From JACMLC01 sp963817025 (GTDB lineage Bacteria > Acidobacteriota > Blastocatellia > Pyrinomonadales > Pyrinomonadaceae), in assembly GCA_963817025.1 (NCBI GenBank), contig CAWFML010000005.1:1550001-1614000 (forward strand): 64,000 bases of DNA. Direction: 5' to 3'. How positions within the stretch are numbered: the first letter of the stretch is position 1; each line of letters begins with the position of its first letter. Positions 52,435 through 61,081 of this stretch are shown here, piece after piece. The position numbers and the translations under genes were made by a program. The notes under the pieces are model-generated. The model had not been told where the DNA came from and did not search any database. It saw nothing but the letters and a program-made list of their open reading frames with translations.

Positions 52435-54762
52435 TCAGGTTCTCATGCGTGTCAGCAGGTACACGCCAAGAGCCGCGAACAAAAGCAGCGGGGACCATGC
52501 CGCAACGGTTGGAGAAAGCAGTCCATATTCTCCTAACTGTTGAAAAATGCCTGTCATTCCCCAGTAAGCGAGTCCGATTGCCACGGCAGATGAGAGCGCT
52601 GCGACAGCGCTTCTGCGACCGAAAGCTAAGGCCAGCGGAATCCCGAAGAGCGCCATGATCCAGGGCGTCTGGGGTTCCGCATATTTTCTCTGGAGCGCAA
52701 TCAGCAGCGGCACGACGTTTCTCCCGCTGGGCCGCACAGTCTTTATGTAAGCGCTTAACTGTCCGGTACTTAAGTGGGAAGGTCGATTAAGCTTAAGCTT
52801 AAACGCCTCTGCCGTCTCGGTCTCGTCGATCCTGATGCTCTGGACGCGTAGGTGTCCGAGCGGAGACTCCGTCATAGAGACGATGGCTGCATCCTTTATC
52901 TCAAACATCCTCTCTGTCTCCCAGATACCGCTTTTTCCTGTGATAATCCGGCGCAAATGTATGCCCTCCGCGTCGAACTCGTAAATCACAGGCTCCTTCA
53001 GGCTTCCCTGCTCTTCGTCAAGCTCATATGAATAAAGTCGCCCGTAAGAGGTTCCGGCAGAAGCCAGCCATTGCCTGCCGCCGCCGGTCATGGCACGCGC
53101 TACGCCGCCGCGTATCTGCGCACGCAACGCATCCTGTTTGAGATTAGCCTGTGGTAAGACCTTCTCCTGAACTATCCAGATGGCTCCTCCTATCAACAGA
53201 GAGAAAAGAATGCCCGGGACGATCAGCCTGTAAACGCTCTGCCCGCCGGCCCACCAGGCTATGGCTTCGCTTCTGCGTGCCATCAGCGCATAGGTAACTA
53301 AAACAGCTATCAGCAGGCTTGCGGAGAGCAGTTGGACTGTCGCCAATGGCAGCAGAAAGAGCAGGTATCTAGCCAGAAGTCCGATTCCGCCACGCGCAGG
53401 GGTGATAAAGCGCCACAGCTCGAACGAGGTAAAGATTAGAAAAATAATAATCAGCGTGACATAGGAAAAGGCGCAACTGACTGTTAAAGAGCGCAGCACA
53501 TTTAAGTCCAGCAAACTGGGGAAACTTAAGAGACGAGGGCGCGCGCTTGAATTTTCCGTCTGCACAATGACCGGCGCGGCGTCTTTGACACGCTTCTCAA
53601 GGGGGGCGCTTTTTTTGACCGTGGAGAGCCATCTAAAGAGATTCGGCAATAACAGTATAAAGGATGTCAGGAAAGCAACTGAGGTCGCAGCCCAGGAGCC
53701 TATGTATGGCTCTACAGTACCTTTGCGTGCCATTTGCTCGCCGAGCAGCGAAAGCATGTAGTAAGCCATCAGGACTATCAGTGACAGCAGGCTGCCCCAT
53801 CCCCTGCCTCCTCTGCGTAAATGCAGGCTGAGGCTTCCGCCCAGAAGCGCAAATACCAGTGGAGCCAAAGAAAGCGAGAGCCTTCTATGCAGCAGCGTGG
53901 AGGCCTCACGCCCCTCCTTTTGTCCTGTGTGCGCACGCGCGTATTCACTGAGCTGTGTGAGTCCCATCTCCTCCGGGTCAGGTTCATCAACGCGCATGCG
54001 CTCCAATAGTCCTTTACGCCCTGTCTCAAGCACTACGCGCAATTGTGCGAGCTTTTCTGTAATATATTGCCCGCTATTCCCCTCTCCGGATATAGCATTG
54101 GCCGGAATCGTCGTGGCAACTGCATCACTCAAAACCAACTCTGATTGCTCTGCTGCTGCATCTATCTTGCCCGACCTTGCCGTTATCAGACGTACCGAGC
54201 CGCTCTGCTCCTGCTGGTAGATAAAAACGCGCTCCCATTTTCCAAGGGCTTTGTCTCCATCCCGCACGTAAACCACATAGCCAGGGATTTCAGTATTAAA
54301 GGTGCGCGGCTCGACAGGGGAATCAAGCCTATGTAAAGCCGCCTGAATCCCTGCCCTGCGTAGAGCCTGTGCTGCGCTCGGAGCCATTTCGAGGTTTATA
54401 TACGAAGCGCAGGCAGTGAGCAGGAGACCTATCAACAGGACTGGACAGAGTATGTGTAAATTACTCGCTCCGGCTGCGCGCATGGCTATTAATTCACTAT
54501 CGCTGCTCAGACGCCCGAAACCTATGATCGTCCCGGCCAGCATCGCCATCGGCATCGTAAAAGCCAGCACATTTGGAAAGATAGAGCCTGCCACGTCCAG
54601 CAGCAGTGCGAGTGGGACTTGCGTCGCCAGCAACAGTTCCGCAAAACGACCCGCCTGCTGCACAAAGAGGATCATCGTCAACAGCAGCAGGGACAGCAAC
54701 AGGTAAGGCACAATCGCCTTGACCACATATCTCTCAATTAATCTGGTGCCCCCTAAACGCAT
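52435..54762 (-). CDS. fused LptF-LptG lipopolysaccharide export permease
   Basis: 775 residues containing two YjgP/YjgQ permease modules in one chain. Module 1 (about 1-375) has MRLGGTRLIERYVVKAIVPY, membrane segments near 15-40, 55-80, 100-120 and 290-370, and a periplasmic beta-jelly roll (PGYVVYVRDGDKALGKWERV). Module 2 (about 415-775) repeats the layout with RLLSFPSLLDLNVLRSLTVS, membrane segments near 430-530, a jelly roll (ASAGTSYGRLYSYELDEEQG), and a final pair of segments. LptF and LptG are normally separate about 360-residue proteins forming a heterodimer with LptB2. The fusion contains no internal stop or frameshift that I can see. No lptB, lptC or lptA is in the window. Confidence 0.87.
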   Translation of the reverse strand: MRLGGTRLIERYVVKAIVPYLLLSLLLLTMILFVQQAGRFAELLLATQVPLALLLDVAGSIFPNVLAFTMPMAMLAGTIIGFGRLSSDSELIAMRAAGASNLHILCPVLLIGLLLTACASYINLEMAPSAAQALRRAGIQAALHRLDSPVEPRTFNTEIPGYVVYVRDGDKALGKWERVFIYQQEQSGSVRLITARSGKIDAAAEQSELVLSDAVATTIPANAISGEGNSGQYITEKLAQLRVVLETGRKGLLERMRVDEPDPEEMGLTQLSEYARAHTGQKEGREASTLLHRRLSLSLAPLVFALLGGSLSLHLRRGGRGWGSLLSLIVLMAYYMLSLLGEQMARKGTVEPYIGSWAATSVAFLTSFILLLPNLFRWLSTVKKSAPLEKRVKDAAPVIVQTENSSARPRLLSFPSLLDLNVLRSLTVSCAFSYVTLIIIFLIFTSFELWRFITPARGGIGLLARYLLFLLPLATVQLLSASLLIAVLVTYALMARRSEAIAWWAGGQSVYRLIVPGILFSLLIGGAIWIVQEKVLPQANLKQDALRAQIRGGVARAMTGGGRQWLASAGTSYGRLYSYELDEEQGSLKEPVIYEFDAEGIHLRRIITGKSGIWETERMFEIKDAAIVSMTESPLGHLRVQSIRIDETETAEAFKLKLNRPSHLSTGQLSAYIKTVRPSGRNVVPLLIALQRKYAEPQTPWIMALFGIPLALAFGRRSAVAALSSAVAIGLAYWGMTGIFQQLGEYGLLSPTVAAWSPLLLFAALGVYLLTRMRT

Positions 54763-54809
54763 CTTTGCATTCCAGTAATGTTATGCTGGCGCGAACAGTT
54801 CTTTAAAAC

Positions 54810-55553
54810 TCAAACACGCCCCGTCGCCCGGCCCACCTCTCGCTCCAGCACATGTCTGATAAAACGGCGCGTCAATTGTATTAACTCGCGCTGTGTAGAG
54901 GGTTTTATGTTGCGCGCAGACTGTGCATAGGCCCTTGGGGATTGCCGCTGCATAGAACCTAAGGTGGCACGCGTTTCTATGGAAATAGCCGTCCCGTACC
55001 CCTTGCCGCAGTTTTCACAAAGCTGCCGCAACTCCGTATCAAGGTACATGACCTCTCGCTCGCCAAATCTATTCTGACAACGAAAACAGGCGTTCATGAT
55101 CGAGAAAAATCCTGACAGCTTGAGCGTCCAGACCTCGAAATAACGCACGATCAATTCCACCTCTTCGGGAATCTGTTCTATGGCCTCCATGCACGCCTGT
55201 ACCATTCTGTACATTTTTTCATTCGGCTCATGCGGAGGCGCAAATCCCATCACCAGCTCGCTCATATAGGACATGGCCGAAACGATCTCTACGCGTCCTG
55301 CTAACTTAAAATAAGAATGGCGTATCTCCAAGTGCCTCAGCGTGACCAGTTCCCTTCCTTCCTTCTCATAATAACTCAAAGAGATGGTTGTAAAAGGCTC
55401 CAGCCCGGCCCCGAAACGACTGCGCAGACGCCTTGCCCCGCGTGCGACGGCGCGCACAACCCCTGCCTCGCGCGTCAAACAGACGACGATCTTGTCCGCC
55501 TCTGCTAAATCATATGTACGCAGGACTATCGCTTCGGTCTCTATCTGCCCCAT
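54810..55553 (-). CDS. recO: DNA repair protein RecO
   Basis: 247 residues. N-terminal OB fold (ETEAIVLRTYDLAEADKIVV, VARGARRLRSRFGAGLEPFT), a helical C-terminal domain, and a zinc-finger-like CFRCQNRF...LCENCG with four cysteines. RecO helps RecR load RecA on SSB-coated DNA; ssb and recN are about 10 kb away. Codon use and length are normal. It lies between lptFG and two small membrane-protein genes, all on the minus strand. Confidence 0.92.
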   Translation of the reverse strand: MGQIETEAIVLRTYDLAEADKIVVCLTREAGVVRAVARGARRLRSRFGAGLEPFTTISLSYYEKEGRELVTLRHLEIRHSYFKLAGRVEIVSAMSYMSELVMGFAPPHEPNEKMYRMVQACMEAIEQIPEEVELIVRYFEVWTLKLSGFFSIMNACFRCQNRFGEREVMYLDTELRQLCENCGKGYGTAISIETRATLGSMQRQSPRAYAQSARNIKPSTQRELIQLTRRFIRHVLEREVGRATGRV

Positions 55554-55630
55554 GATCTTGCTCTCTCTGGCTATTTTGATTGAGGGATGGTCTCAGCCGA
55601 AGTCGTTACCGGACGCATATGCCGGAAGGC

Positions 55631-55804
55631 TTATTTAGAGGGGAGGAAATAAAGCAGCCACGCTAAAGCCAGTCCTATGAACATAAACTCTGCAAAGATT
55701 TTAAGCCCGTAAACAAACCTCTCGCGTTGCGTATCCCTAGCCACAGAGCCAAAGACCACAGAGACAAGTGCCGCAAATAATGTCATGACGATTAAATGTA
55801 TCAA
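55631..55804 (-). CDS. 57-residue small membrane protein
   Basis: Small reading frame starting at a TTG (55804-55802) that overlaps the stop of the upstream gene as TTGA, which suggests translational coupling. The product has two hydrophobic stretches, HLIVMTLFAALVSVVFGSVA (residues 3-22) and FMFIGLALAWLLYFLP (residues 40-55), joined by a charged loop RDTQRERFVYGLKIFAE. It ends PSK at a TAA at 55633-55631. The hydrophobic-charged-hydrophobic pattern and overlap argue that it is real. Function is unknown; it may be a partner of the membrane protein encoded upstream. Confidence 0.55.
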   Translation of the reverse strand: MIHLIVMTLFAALVSVVFGSVARDTQRERFVYGLKIFAEFMFIGLALAWLLYFLPSK

Positions 55805-56214
55805 GGCTTTCTCCCTGCGCCTATATCAAAGGCATCAAGCATCACCAGATAGTTGAGCAATCCTGCGACCAGCAAAAAAGTGTTGCCATACTCGTATGTC
55901 GCACGGCTCGCCTGATCCGTAAACCCTGTATTGGTCAGATAGCAAAAAAGATAGAGCGCGCCTGCTCCCAGATTGGCGATCACAGGCGGTATCTGTAGCC
56001 AGAAGCTGGAGCCATCGTCCTTCTGACCGATCAGCGGAAAGAGGTGCCCGCCGAGTTGCAAGCCAGTTATGAACATAGCCCAGACAGCGCCTCCTAGAAT
56101 CAGCCCGCGCCCCCAGCGTTTGAGCATCAAGTGCCCTCCCCCTGGCACCAGCCAGCCCAGAACCCCTGCCAGCCACGCGCTTGCCGGCGCGCTTTGTTGC
56201 GCCGTAGCATCCAT
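55801..56214 (-). CDS. small polytopic membrane protein (DUF6677-like)
   Basis: 137 residues from the ATG at 56212-56214 (MDATAQQSAPASAWLAGVLG); the frame is open further upstream but that part overlaps the intergenic region and the end of the VWA gene. About four membrane segments: WLAGVLGWLVPGGGHLMLKR (with the PGGGH hairpin seen in TM2-like proteins), GLILGGAVWAMFITGLQLGG, IPPVIANLGAGALYLFCYL and TFLLVAGLLNYLVMLDAF. Family assignment is from the overall pattern and is tentative; no enzymatic residues are seen. Confidence 0.65.
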   Translation of the reverse strand: MDATAQQSAPASAWLAGVLGWLVPGGGHLMLKRWGRGLILGGAVWAMFITGLQLGGHLFPLIGQKDDGSSFWLQIPPVIANLGAGALYLFCYLTNTGFTDQASRATYEYGNTFLLVAGLLNYLVMLDAFDIGAGRKP

Positions 56215-56275
56215 CGCTATTTCTCTTTCAGCCAAAGCTCTCTCCTCACGGAAAATGATAAATTGATAAAAAACT

Positions 56276-57340
56276 TCAGGCGCGACCGACATAGCCATCG
56301 CGCGTGGTGATTTCATAACCGCCCGGCGAGACAAGGACGCGTATACGCCTGTACTCCCCTCTAGCGGCCCTACGCCTGGGCTTGTATGTAATAATGTACT
56401 GCGACTGCAATTCTTCTGCAATCGCCCCAAAAGCCTGCGGCAGATCTTTATCCTTCACAGGCAGAAACAGGTGCCCGCCCGTCTCCAAGGCAATCTTTGC
56501 GAGCATCCTCTCCGCTTCGTCCAGCAGACGTTTATACTCTGAAACACGTTTCGGATCATACCCACCGAAAACGCGCCCCAGCCAGCCGCCTTCACGCTTT
56601 CCCATAGCAGCGCGCAGATTCTCGGTCAGACTAATTACATAGACGCTCGTCTCCGCACGCCGTATGGCATTCAAGGCATCTGCAAAGCCCGCGTGCTTGC
56701 GCTCGGCTGTATCTATTCCGTCCGTCAAGAGAAGCACTATCTTGCGCCCCTCCACGCGTTTGAGCTGTTCCTGTGCAGCCAGATAAAGCCCGTCATAAAA
56801 GGTCGTGGCATTGCCCGGATGATAACGCCATTCCAAAGCTTTTGAGAGAGCCTTAGAATCCGTCGCACTCGTCCAGTCCTGCAACAGCTCTACCCTGTCT
56901 GCAAACTGCATGACGCATACTTTATCTTCCTGCAAAAGATTTTTTGTAAAACTTTTTGCGGCCTCTCGTATGGCGCTCATATGACTAAAGACGCTGCCCG
57001 AAGCATCCAGCAATAAGACTATGTTCGCGGGAACTCTCTGGCGATTAAAGCTGGCTATCTCCTGTCTCTCTCCATCTTCATAGATGAAAAAGCTTTCCGC
57101 AGTCAGTCCGCCCAACAAAGCCCCTGCCTGATCCCTGACCGTCACAGGAACCATTATCTCATCCGTGCGTACCCTGATAACGCTCTCATCTTCAGAAGGA
57201 CTCGTCTCAACGGACTCCTCCAAGGCAAGAGGCTTGCCCTGCCGCCCGCTCTGTGCTTCCGTACGGACAGGAAGACACCCAAACGCCAGGCATATAAGCA
57301 AAGCTCTAATCGTATATTTTCTAAAACCTTGAGACATCAC
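56276..57340 (-). CDS. secreted VWFA-related domain protein (acidobacterial type)
   Basis: 354 residues. Signal peptide in the first 30 residues (YTIRALLICLAFGCLPV then EAQ). RVRTDEIMVPVTVRDQAGAL followed by SFFIYEDGERQEIASFNRQR is the pre-VWA segment of the VWFA-related acidobacterial proteins (TIGR03436-like). The von Willebrand A domain has an intact MIDAS: LLLDASGSVFSH, a Thr in FYDGLYLA-neighbouring TTFYD, and LLLTDGIDTAE. Likely a metal-dependent binding protein at the cell surface or periplasm. No partner MoxR or Bat gene is adjacent. Confidence 0.82.
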   Translation of the reverse strand: MMSQGFRKYTIRALLICLAFGCLPVRTEAQSGRQGKPLALEESVETSPSEDESVIRVRTDEIMVPVTVRDQAGALLGGLTAESFFIYEDGERQEIASFNRQRVPANIVLLLDASGSVFSHMSAIREAAKSFTKNLLQEDKVCVMQFADRVELLQDWTSATDSKALSKALEWRYHPGNATTFYDGLYLAAQEQLKRVEGRKIVLLLTDGIDTAERKHAGFADALNAIRRAETSVYVISLTENLRAAMGKREGGWLGRVFGGYDPKRVSEYKRLLDEAERMLAKIALETGGHLFLPVKDKDLPQAFGAIAEELQSQYIITYKPRRRAARGEYRRIRVLVSPGGYEITTRDGYVGRA

Positions 57341-57359
57341 TTCAAACTTACGCCTTTTG

Positions 57360-57372
57360 CGTTATCGGACGC
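57360..57372 (-). repeat. 13-mer GCGTCCGATAACG, copy c
   Basis: Exact copy on the minus strand, 19 nt downstream of the FmdE-like stop and 20 nt before the VWA gene start, both on the minus strand. Confidence 0.6.
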
Positions 57373-57390
57373 GCAGGCCGGTCGCCAGTA

Positions 57391-57996
57391 TTACCACGCT
57401 GTGAGCTTCTGATTATAACCGCCAAAGGCGCACGGCACGCAGATAATCTTTCCATCTTCCGTGCGAACTTCCCGCCCGTCATTTATTCCCTCGCGGCAAA
57501 TCTCGCAGGTCACGCGTGAACGTGTGCGACCGGGCGCATCCATTTCCGTATACGCCACTTTTACCTGCTCTGTCTTAAATAACTCTTCATCGGATGCTCC
57601 CCTGTAAGCAAGCAACTGCTTCTCCTTCTTGCTTTCGATTTCAGGATACAGCCTCTCTGCCAGTTCTCTGGATTCATCCAGCGCTGCAATACGCACGGCC
57701 TTGCCTGTCTCCGTATTGAGAAATGTGGCCGCAACCTTGCCGTAATCCATAAACTTCAGGCTTCTGCGTCCAAGCCGTACGCCCGTCACAGCACTCAAAG
57801 CATCCGTCATACAACGGTCTATCTCAACCCAGACGATCAGCTTTTTTCGATCCAGCCCTTTGGGGTCTGCTATATCTATCAAACGACAGCCCAGCAGGGC
57901 CATACGTATCCCCAATAGTTGCCCCGGACAAATATGCCCGTGCAAAATCTCGCATTCAGCCAGTAACTCGTCCAGTTTGCTTTTGCTCTCTTCCAT
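57391..57996 (-). CDS. FmdE-like metal-binding protein
   Basis: 201 residues. ECEILHGHICPGQLLGIRMA is the FmdE signature with its His/Cys metal ligands, and the domain continues with DRCMTDALSAVTGVRLGRRS and FMDYGKVAATFLN. A C-terminal zinc-ribbon follows, with CEIC and CVPC pairs around REGINDGREVRTEDGKI. FmdE was named for formylmethanofuran dehydrogenase, but outside methanogens the family's role is unclear, possibly molybdenum/tungsten handling. No molybdenum genes are nearby. Confidence 0.82.
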   Translation of the reverse strand: MEESKSKLDELLAECEILHGHICPGQLLGIRMALLGCRLIDIADPKGLDRKKLIVWVEIDRCMTDALSAVTGVRLGRRSLKFMDYGKVAATFLNTETGKAVRIAALDESRELAERLYPEIESKKEKQLLAYRGASDEELFKTEQVKVAYTEMDAPGRTRSRVTCEICREGINDGREVRTEDGKIICVPCAFGGYNQKLTAW

Positions 57997-58077
57997 AGTT
58001 AAGACATTACATAAAGAGTCGGCATGGCGACAATAGTTAAAGAATAACCTTGAGACCCGACTCTTATACGGCTGAAT

Positions 58078-59253
58078 TTAATAGATTAAATATTTTTGAC
58101 GGGTTTCTCTAAAACTCTCTAATTTTTCCGTCCAACTCTGCCTGATGCCGTCCAGCGATTCGTGGCTTTCAATCTGTGCGCGCAATTGCCCCGTCCCTGC
58201 TATGACATCGAAAGGGTTTTTGTCGTAAACGTACTCATAGGGGGGCGTTTTCCAGCGAAAATTTTCGAGATAAAGCTCATAGATTGCTTTAACTATTGCG
58301 ATGCCCGTCAACACTGGCAGAAAGGCTTTGCGGTCTGTAACATGTATCTGCACGCCGCCGCAGATATTTTCCGCATGCTTCTGAAAGGTCGGCCTGAAGC
58401 CGCTCGGACGAAAAGTTACTCCCGGCAAGTCAAGCTTTCCGAGTTGCCGCGCAAGCTCCACAGCGTCTATATATGGCGCTCCGATCAACTCGAAAGGGCG
58501 TGTCGTCCCGCGCCCCTCCGAGACTTCTGTCCCTTCCAGGTGCACTGTCCCCGGAAAGACCGTCGCGCTCTCAAGCGTAGGCATGTTGGGCGAAGGCAAG
58601 ACCCAGGGGGCATCCGTCTCATCCAGCCAGTCGCTGCGTTCCCATCCCTCCATACTGATAATTTCCAGTTCGCAATCAATTCCGAATTCCCGCGCAAACA
58701 TGCTTGCCAGTTCGCAGACAGTCATCCCATGACGCGTCGGAATCGGAAACTGCCCCACAAAAGAGGCGTATTCCGCCTCAAGCACATTTCCTTCTACAAA
58801 CTCGCCCGTAATCGGATTCGGGCGGTCGCAGACAAACACTTTTTTATTCAAACGGCCAGCCACGCGCATGCAGTTCGCCAAAGTGTAAACAAACGTGTAG
58901 ATGCGACAGCCTACGTCCTGCATGTCAAAGATCAGCGCATCGACTTTGGAGAGCATCTCTTCTGTAGGCTCTCGCGTCTCGCTGTAGAGCGAATAGACAG
59001 GCAGACCTGTCTGTGCATCCGTAGAATGGTCTGTCTCTATCATATTGTCCTGAACTTCGCCGCGTATCCCGTGCTGTGGGCCAAAAAGCGTTGTGAGGTT
59101 GATTCCCTGCTCCGCGCGCAATAAGTCCGCAGCATGGTTCAAAGAATGGTCCACAGAAGCCTGATTACATATCAGGCCGACGCGCAGGCCGCGCACAAGG
59201 TCGCGTTTGTCCGTCAAGAGTTTTTCTAAGCCAAGCAGGATTTTCTTTGTCAT
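58078..59253 (-). CDS. exo-beta-N-acetylmuramidase NamZ-like (DUF1343)
   Basis: 391-residue DUF1343 protein (PF07075), the family of Bacillus NamZ. Conserved stretches are GLICNQASVDHSLNHAADLL, TTLFGPQHGIRGEVQDNMIE, DALIFDMQDVGCRIYTFVYT, VCDRPNPITGEFVEGNVLE, LPSPNMPTLESATVFPGTVH and EVSEGRGTTRPFELIGAP, with acidic candidates for catalysis. It would remove terminal MurNAc from peptidoglycan fragments. There is no signal peptide, so cytoplasmic recycling of MurNAc-containing oligosaccharides is more likely than wall digestion. Recycling partners such as MurQ are not adjacent. Confidence 0.83.
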   Translation of the reverse strand: MTKKILLGLEKLLTDKRDLVRGLRVGLICNQASVDHSLNHAADLLRAEQGINLTTLFGPQHGIRGEVQDNMIETDHSTDAQTGLPVYSLYSETREPTEEMLSKVDALIFDMQDVGCRIYTFVYTLANCMRVAGRLNKKVFVCDRPNPITGEFVEGNVLEAEYASFVGQFPIPTRHGMTVCELASMFAREFGIDCELEIISMEGWERSDWLDETDAPWVLPSPNMPTLESATVFPGTVHLEGTEVSEGRGTTRPFELIGAPYIDAVELARQLGKLDLPGVTFRPSGFRPTFQKHAENICGGVQIHVTDRKAFLPVLTGIAIVKAIYELYLENFRWKTPPYEYVYDKNPFDVIAGTGQLRAQIESHESLDGIRQSWTEKLESFRETRQKYLIY

Positions 59254-59316
59254 GCGGAGCGTCCGTAACCTCTCTCTCAGATTGTTTAGCAGTCTCAGGA
59301 GACTTGCCGCAAAAGT

Positions 59317-60099
59317 TTAGCCGCAGAGCACCGAGCCGCCGTTAACATTTAAAACCTCGCCTGTAATATGCCTTGCCCAATCGCTGCATAGAAACAGAAT
59401 CGGACGCGCAATATCATCTGCCGAAGCTATGCGGCCCAAGGGGATTCCATCTTCCACAGATTTCCTGAAATCCTTGTCCGCGAAGATTTCCTGATTCATC
59501 TCTGTATCAACCCAGCCGGGCGCGACAGCGTTGACGTTAATTCCGTCTCCTGCCAATTCCGTCGCCAGGGATTTTGTAAAAGAGATTTGCCCGCCTTTTG
59601 ATGCTGCATAATTGGAGACGTTGGCTTCGCCGCGTTGTCCTGCTGTGGAGCTGACTATCACAATGCGCCCGAATTTCCGCCGCTTCATGTGTGGCACTAC
59701 AGCCTTGCAGACTGTCCAGGTTCCTTTCAGATTTACTTCTATCACACGATCCCAAAGGTCTTCGGAAATCTCTTCGACAGGCGCGCCTTCCCAGATGCCG
59801 TGGTTGCAGACCAGTATATCCAGACGCGAAAATCGCTCAAGCGTCTGCTGCACAAGCGTCTCTGCTTCTTCCGGACGCGACACGTCCGCCTTGATCGCCA
59901 GAGCCTGCACGCCCAGTTCCTCCAGAGCCTTGACAGTCTCTTGAGCAGCCTTCTCATCGCGCTTGTAATTGACTAAGACATGCGCGCCCTGCTCTGCCAG
60001 ACGTACAGCCGTCGCCTTTCCTATCCCGCGCGAGCCGCCCGTAATCAACGCCACACGCCCACGCAAACTCAGGCCATCATCCATTAAACCCTCATCCAT
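59317..60099 (-). CDS. SDR family oxidoreductase (FabG-like)
   Basis: 260-residue classical SDR: GRVALITGGSRGIGKATAVR, NNAG-like segment changed to VCNHGIWEGAPV, catalytic IVIVSSTAGQRGEANVSNYA with the YxxxK in YAASKGG, and NAVAPGWVDTEM. FabG-type 3-oxoacyl reductases share these motifs, but no fab gene is adjacent and NHG replaces NAG, so the substrate is unknown. The ATG at 60097-60099 has AAGGA about ten bases upstream; the longer open frame reaches 60210 and would overlap the upstream gene. Confidence 0.82.
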   Translation of the reverse strand: MDEGLMDDGLSLRGRVALITGGSRGIGKATAVRLAEQGAHVLVNYKRDEKAAQETVKALEELGVQALAIKADVSRPEEAETLVQQTLERFSRLDILVCNHGIWEGAPVEEISEDLWDRVIEVNLKGTWTVCKAVVPHMKRRKFGRIVIVSSTAGQRGEANVSNYAASKGGQISFTKSLATELAGDGINVNAVAPGWVDTEMNQEIFADKDFRKSVEDGIPLGRIASADDIARPILFLCSDWARHITGEVLNVNGGSVLCG

Positions 60100-60146
60100 A
60101 CGGATTTTTCCTTCTTCACTTTCTTCAAATGACTCTCCCGGCTTGG

Positions 60147-60159
60147 CGTTATCGGACGC
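60147..60159 (-). repeat. 13-mer GCGTCCGATAACG, copy d
   Basis: Exact minus-strand copy; the stop codon TAA of the C26 peptidase gene lies inside it. Confidence 0.6.
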
Positions 60160-60961
60160 TAGAGAGGCTCTCCTGTGTCGTGCTCGTGTTATTAGCACGT
60201 TTGCCTGCAAAGGCTCGCGTGGCTGCTATGAACTGTTGAAAAATCGCACGCGAAAACTCGTCCGTCTCCCAGCCGATTTCCGGATGCCATTGAACTGCCA
60301 GCACGAATCGCTCGTCTCCCGGGTCTTCCAGTGCTTCTATCAAACCATCCGAAGTCCAGGCGGTGGCTATTAAATCTGTGCCGACCCTTTCGATGGCCTG
60401 ATGATGATGACTGTTGACCTGCGCGCTCTCCGCTTTTGAAAGCGAAGACAGCAGGCTTCCCTTTTGTATACGCACGCGATGAGAGCGGCGATCACGCGGC
60501 AAGCCCTGCTGGTGTTTGATAGCCTCCGGCTTCTGCGTGGGAATGTCCTGTATGAGCGTGCCTCCGCGCGAGACGTTGAGTATCTGCATCCCGAAACAGA
60601 TCGCCAGAAGAGGCATCCGTCGCCGTTCTATTTCTTCCAAGACCAGTGCGTCCGTCTCATCTTTTAAGGGATGGACGCTGCCCAGATTGAGATGCGGCTC
60701 GTGGCCGTAACGCGCAGGGTCTACGTCTGAGTCGCTGCCCGGCAGCAAGACTCCATCAAGGCTGTCCATGACAGAGGCTATATAATCTTTGTGCGGGATG
60801 AGACTGATATGCACAGGCACGCCGCCTGCCGCTTCAACTGCCTCGCTGTAATAACGCGCCAGATAAAAGCGATTGGTCTCAAGCTCTATACGCATGTTGA
60901 TGCCTATGAGCGGTCTCTCACGCGGCCTTTGTTTATCGTCTCTGAAACTCATGTGATCCAA
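60149..60961 (-). CDS. gamma-glutamyl-gamma-aminobutyrate hydrolase family protein (peptidase C26)
   Basis: 270-residue class I glutamine-amidotransferase-like hydrolase. RPLIGINMRIELETNRFYLA, LDGVLLPGSDSDVDPARYG, the nucleophile Cys in LLAICFGMQILN, and the His/Glu of LAVQWHPEIGWETDE complete the triad, as in PuuD-type enzymes. HHHQAIERVG is also a family feature. Gamma-glutamyl compounds are the likely substrates. The gene is divergent from hslV, and its 3' end lies 49 bp before the SDR start in the same direction, so the two form one unit. Confidence 0.85.
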   Translation of the reverse strand: MDHMSFRDDKQRPRERPLIGINMRIELETNRFYLARYYSEAVEAAGGVPVHISLIPHKDYIASVMDSLDGVLLPGSDSDVDPARYGHEPHLNLGSVHPLKDETDALVLEEIERRRMPLLAICFGMQILNVSRGGTLIQDIPTQKPEAIKHQQGLPRDRRSHRVRIQKGSLLSSLSKAESAQVNSHHHQAIERVGTDLIATAWTSDGLIEALEDPGDERFVLAVQWHPEIGWETDEFSRAIFQQFIAATRAFAGKRANNTSTTQESLSSVR

Positions 60962-61014
60962 TAGAATTACCGGTCATGCGTTTTGCACTTCAATCTTATC
61001 TCATATTCTTTGAC

Positions 61015-61032
61015 GAGGCTCAATTGAGCCTC
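61015..61032. promoter_or_regulatory. 18-bp perfect palindrome between divergent genes
   Basis: GAGGCTCAATTGAGCCTC is a perfect 9+9 dyad in the 161-bp region between the C26 gene and hslV, just upstream of the hslV promoter. It could be an operator for a dimeric repressor controlling either gene. No regulator is encoded nearby, so the assignment is tentative. Confidence 0.35.
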
Positions 61033-61081
61033 CCAAAAGTCGGAAAAGTTTCAAAGGCCGCGACTCCAAAGGCAGCGCGGC

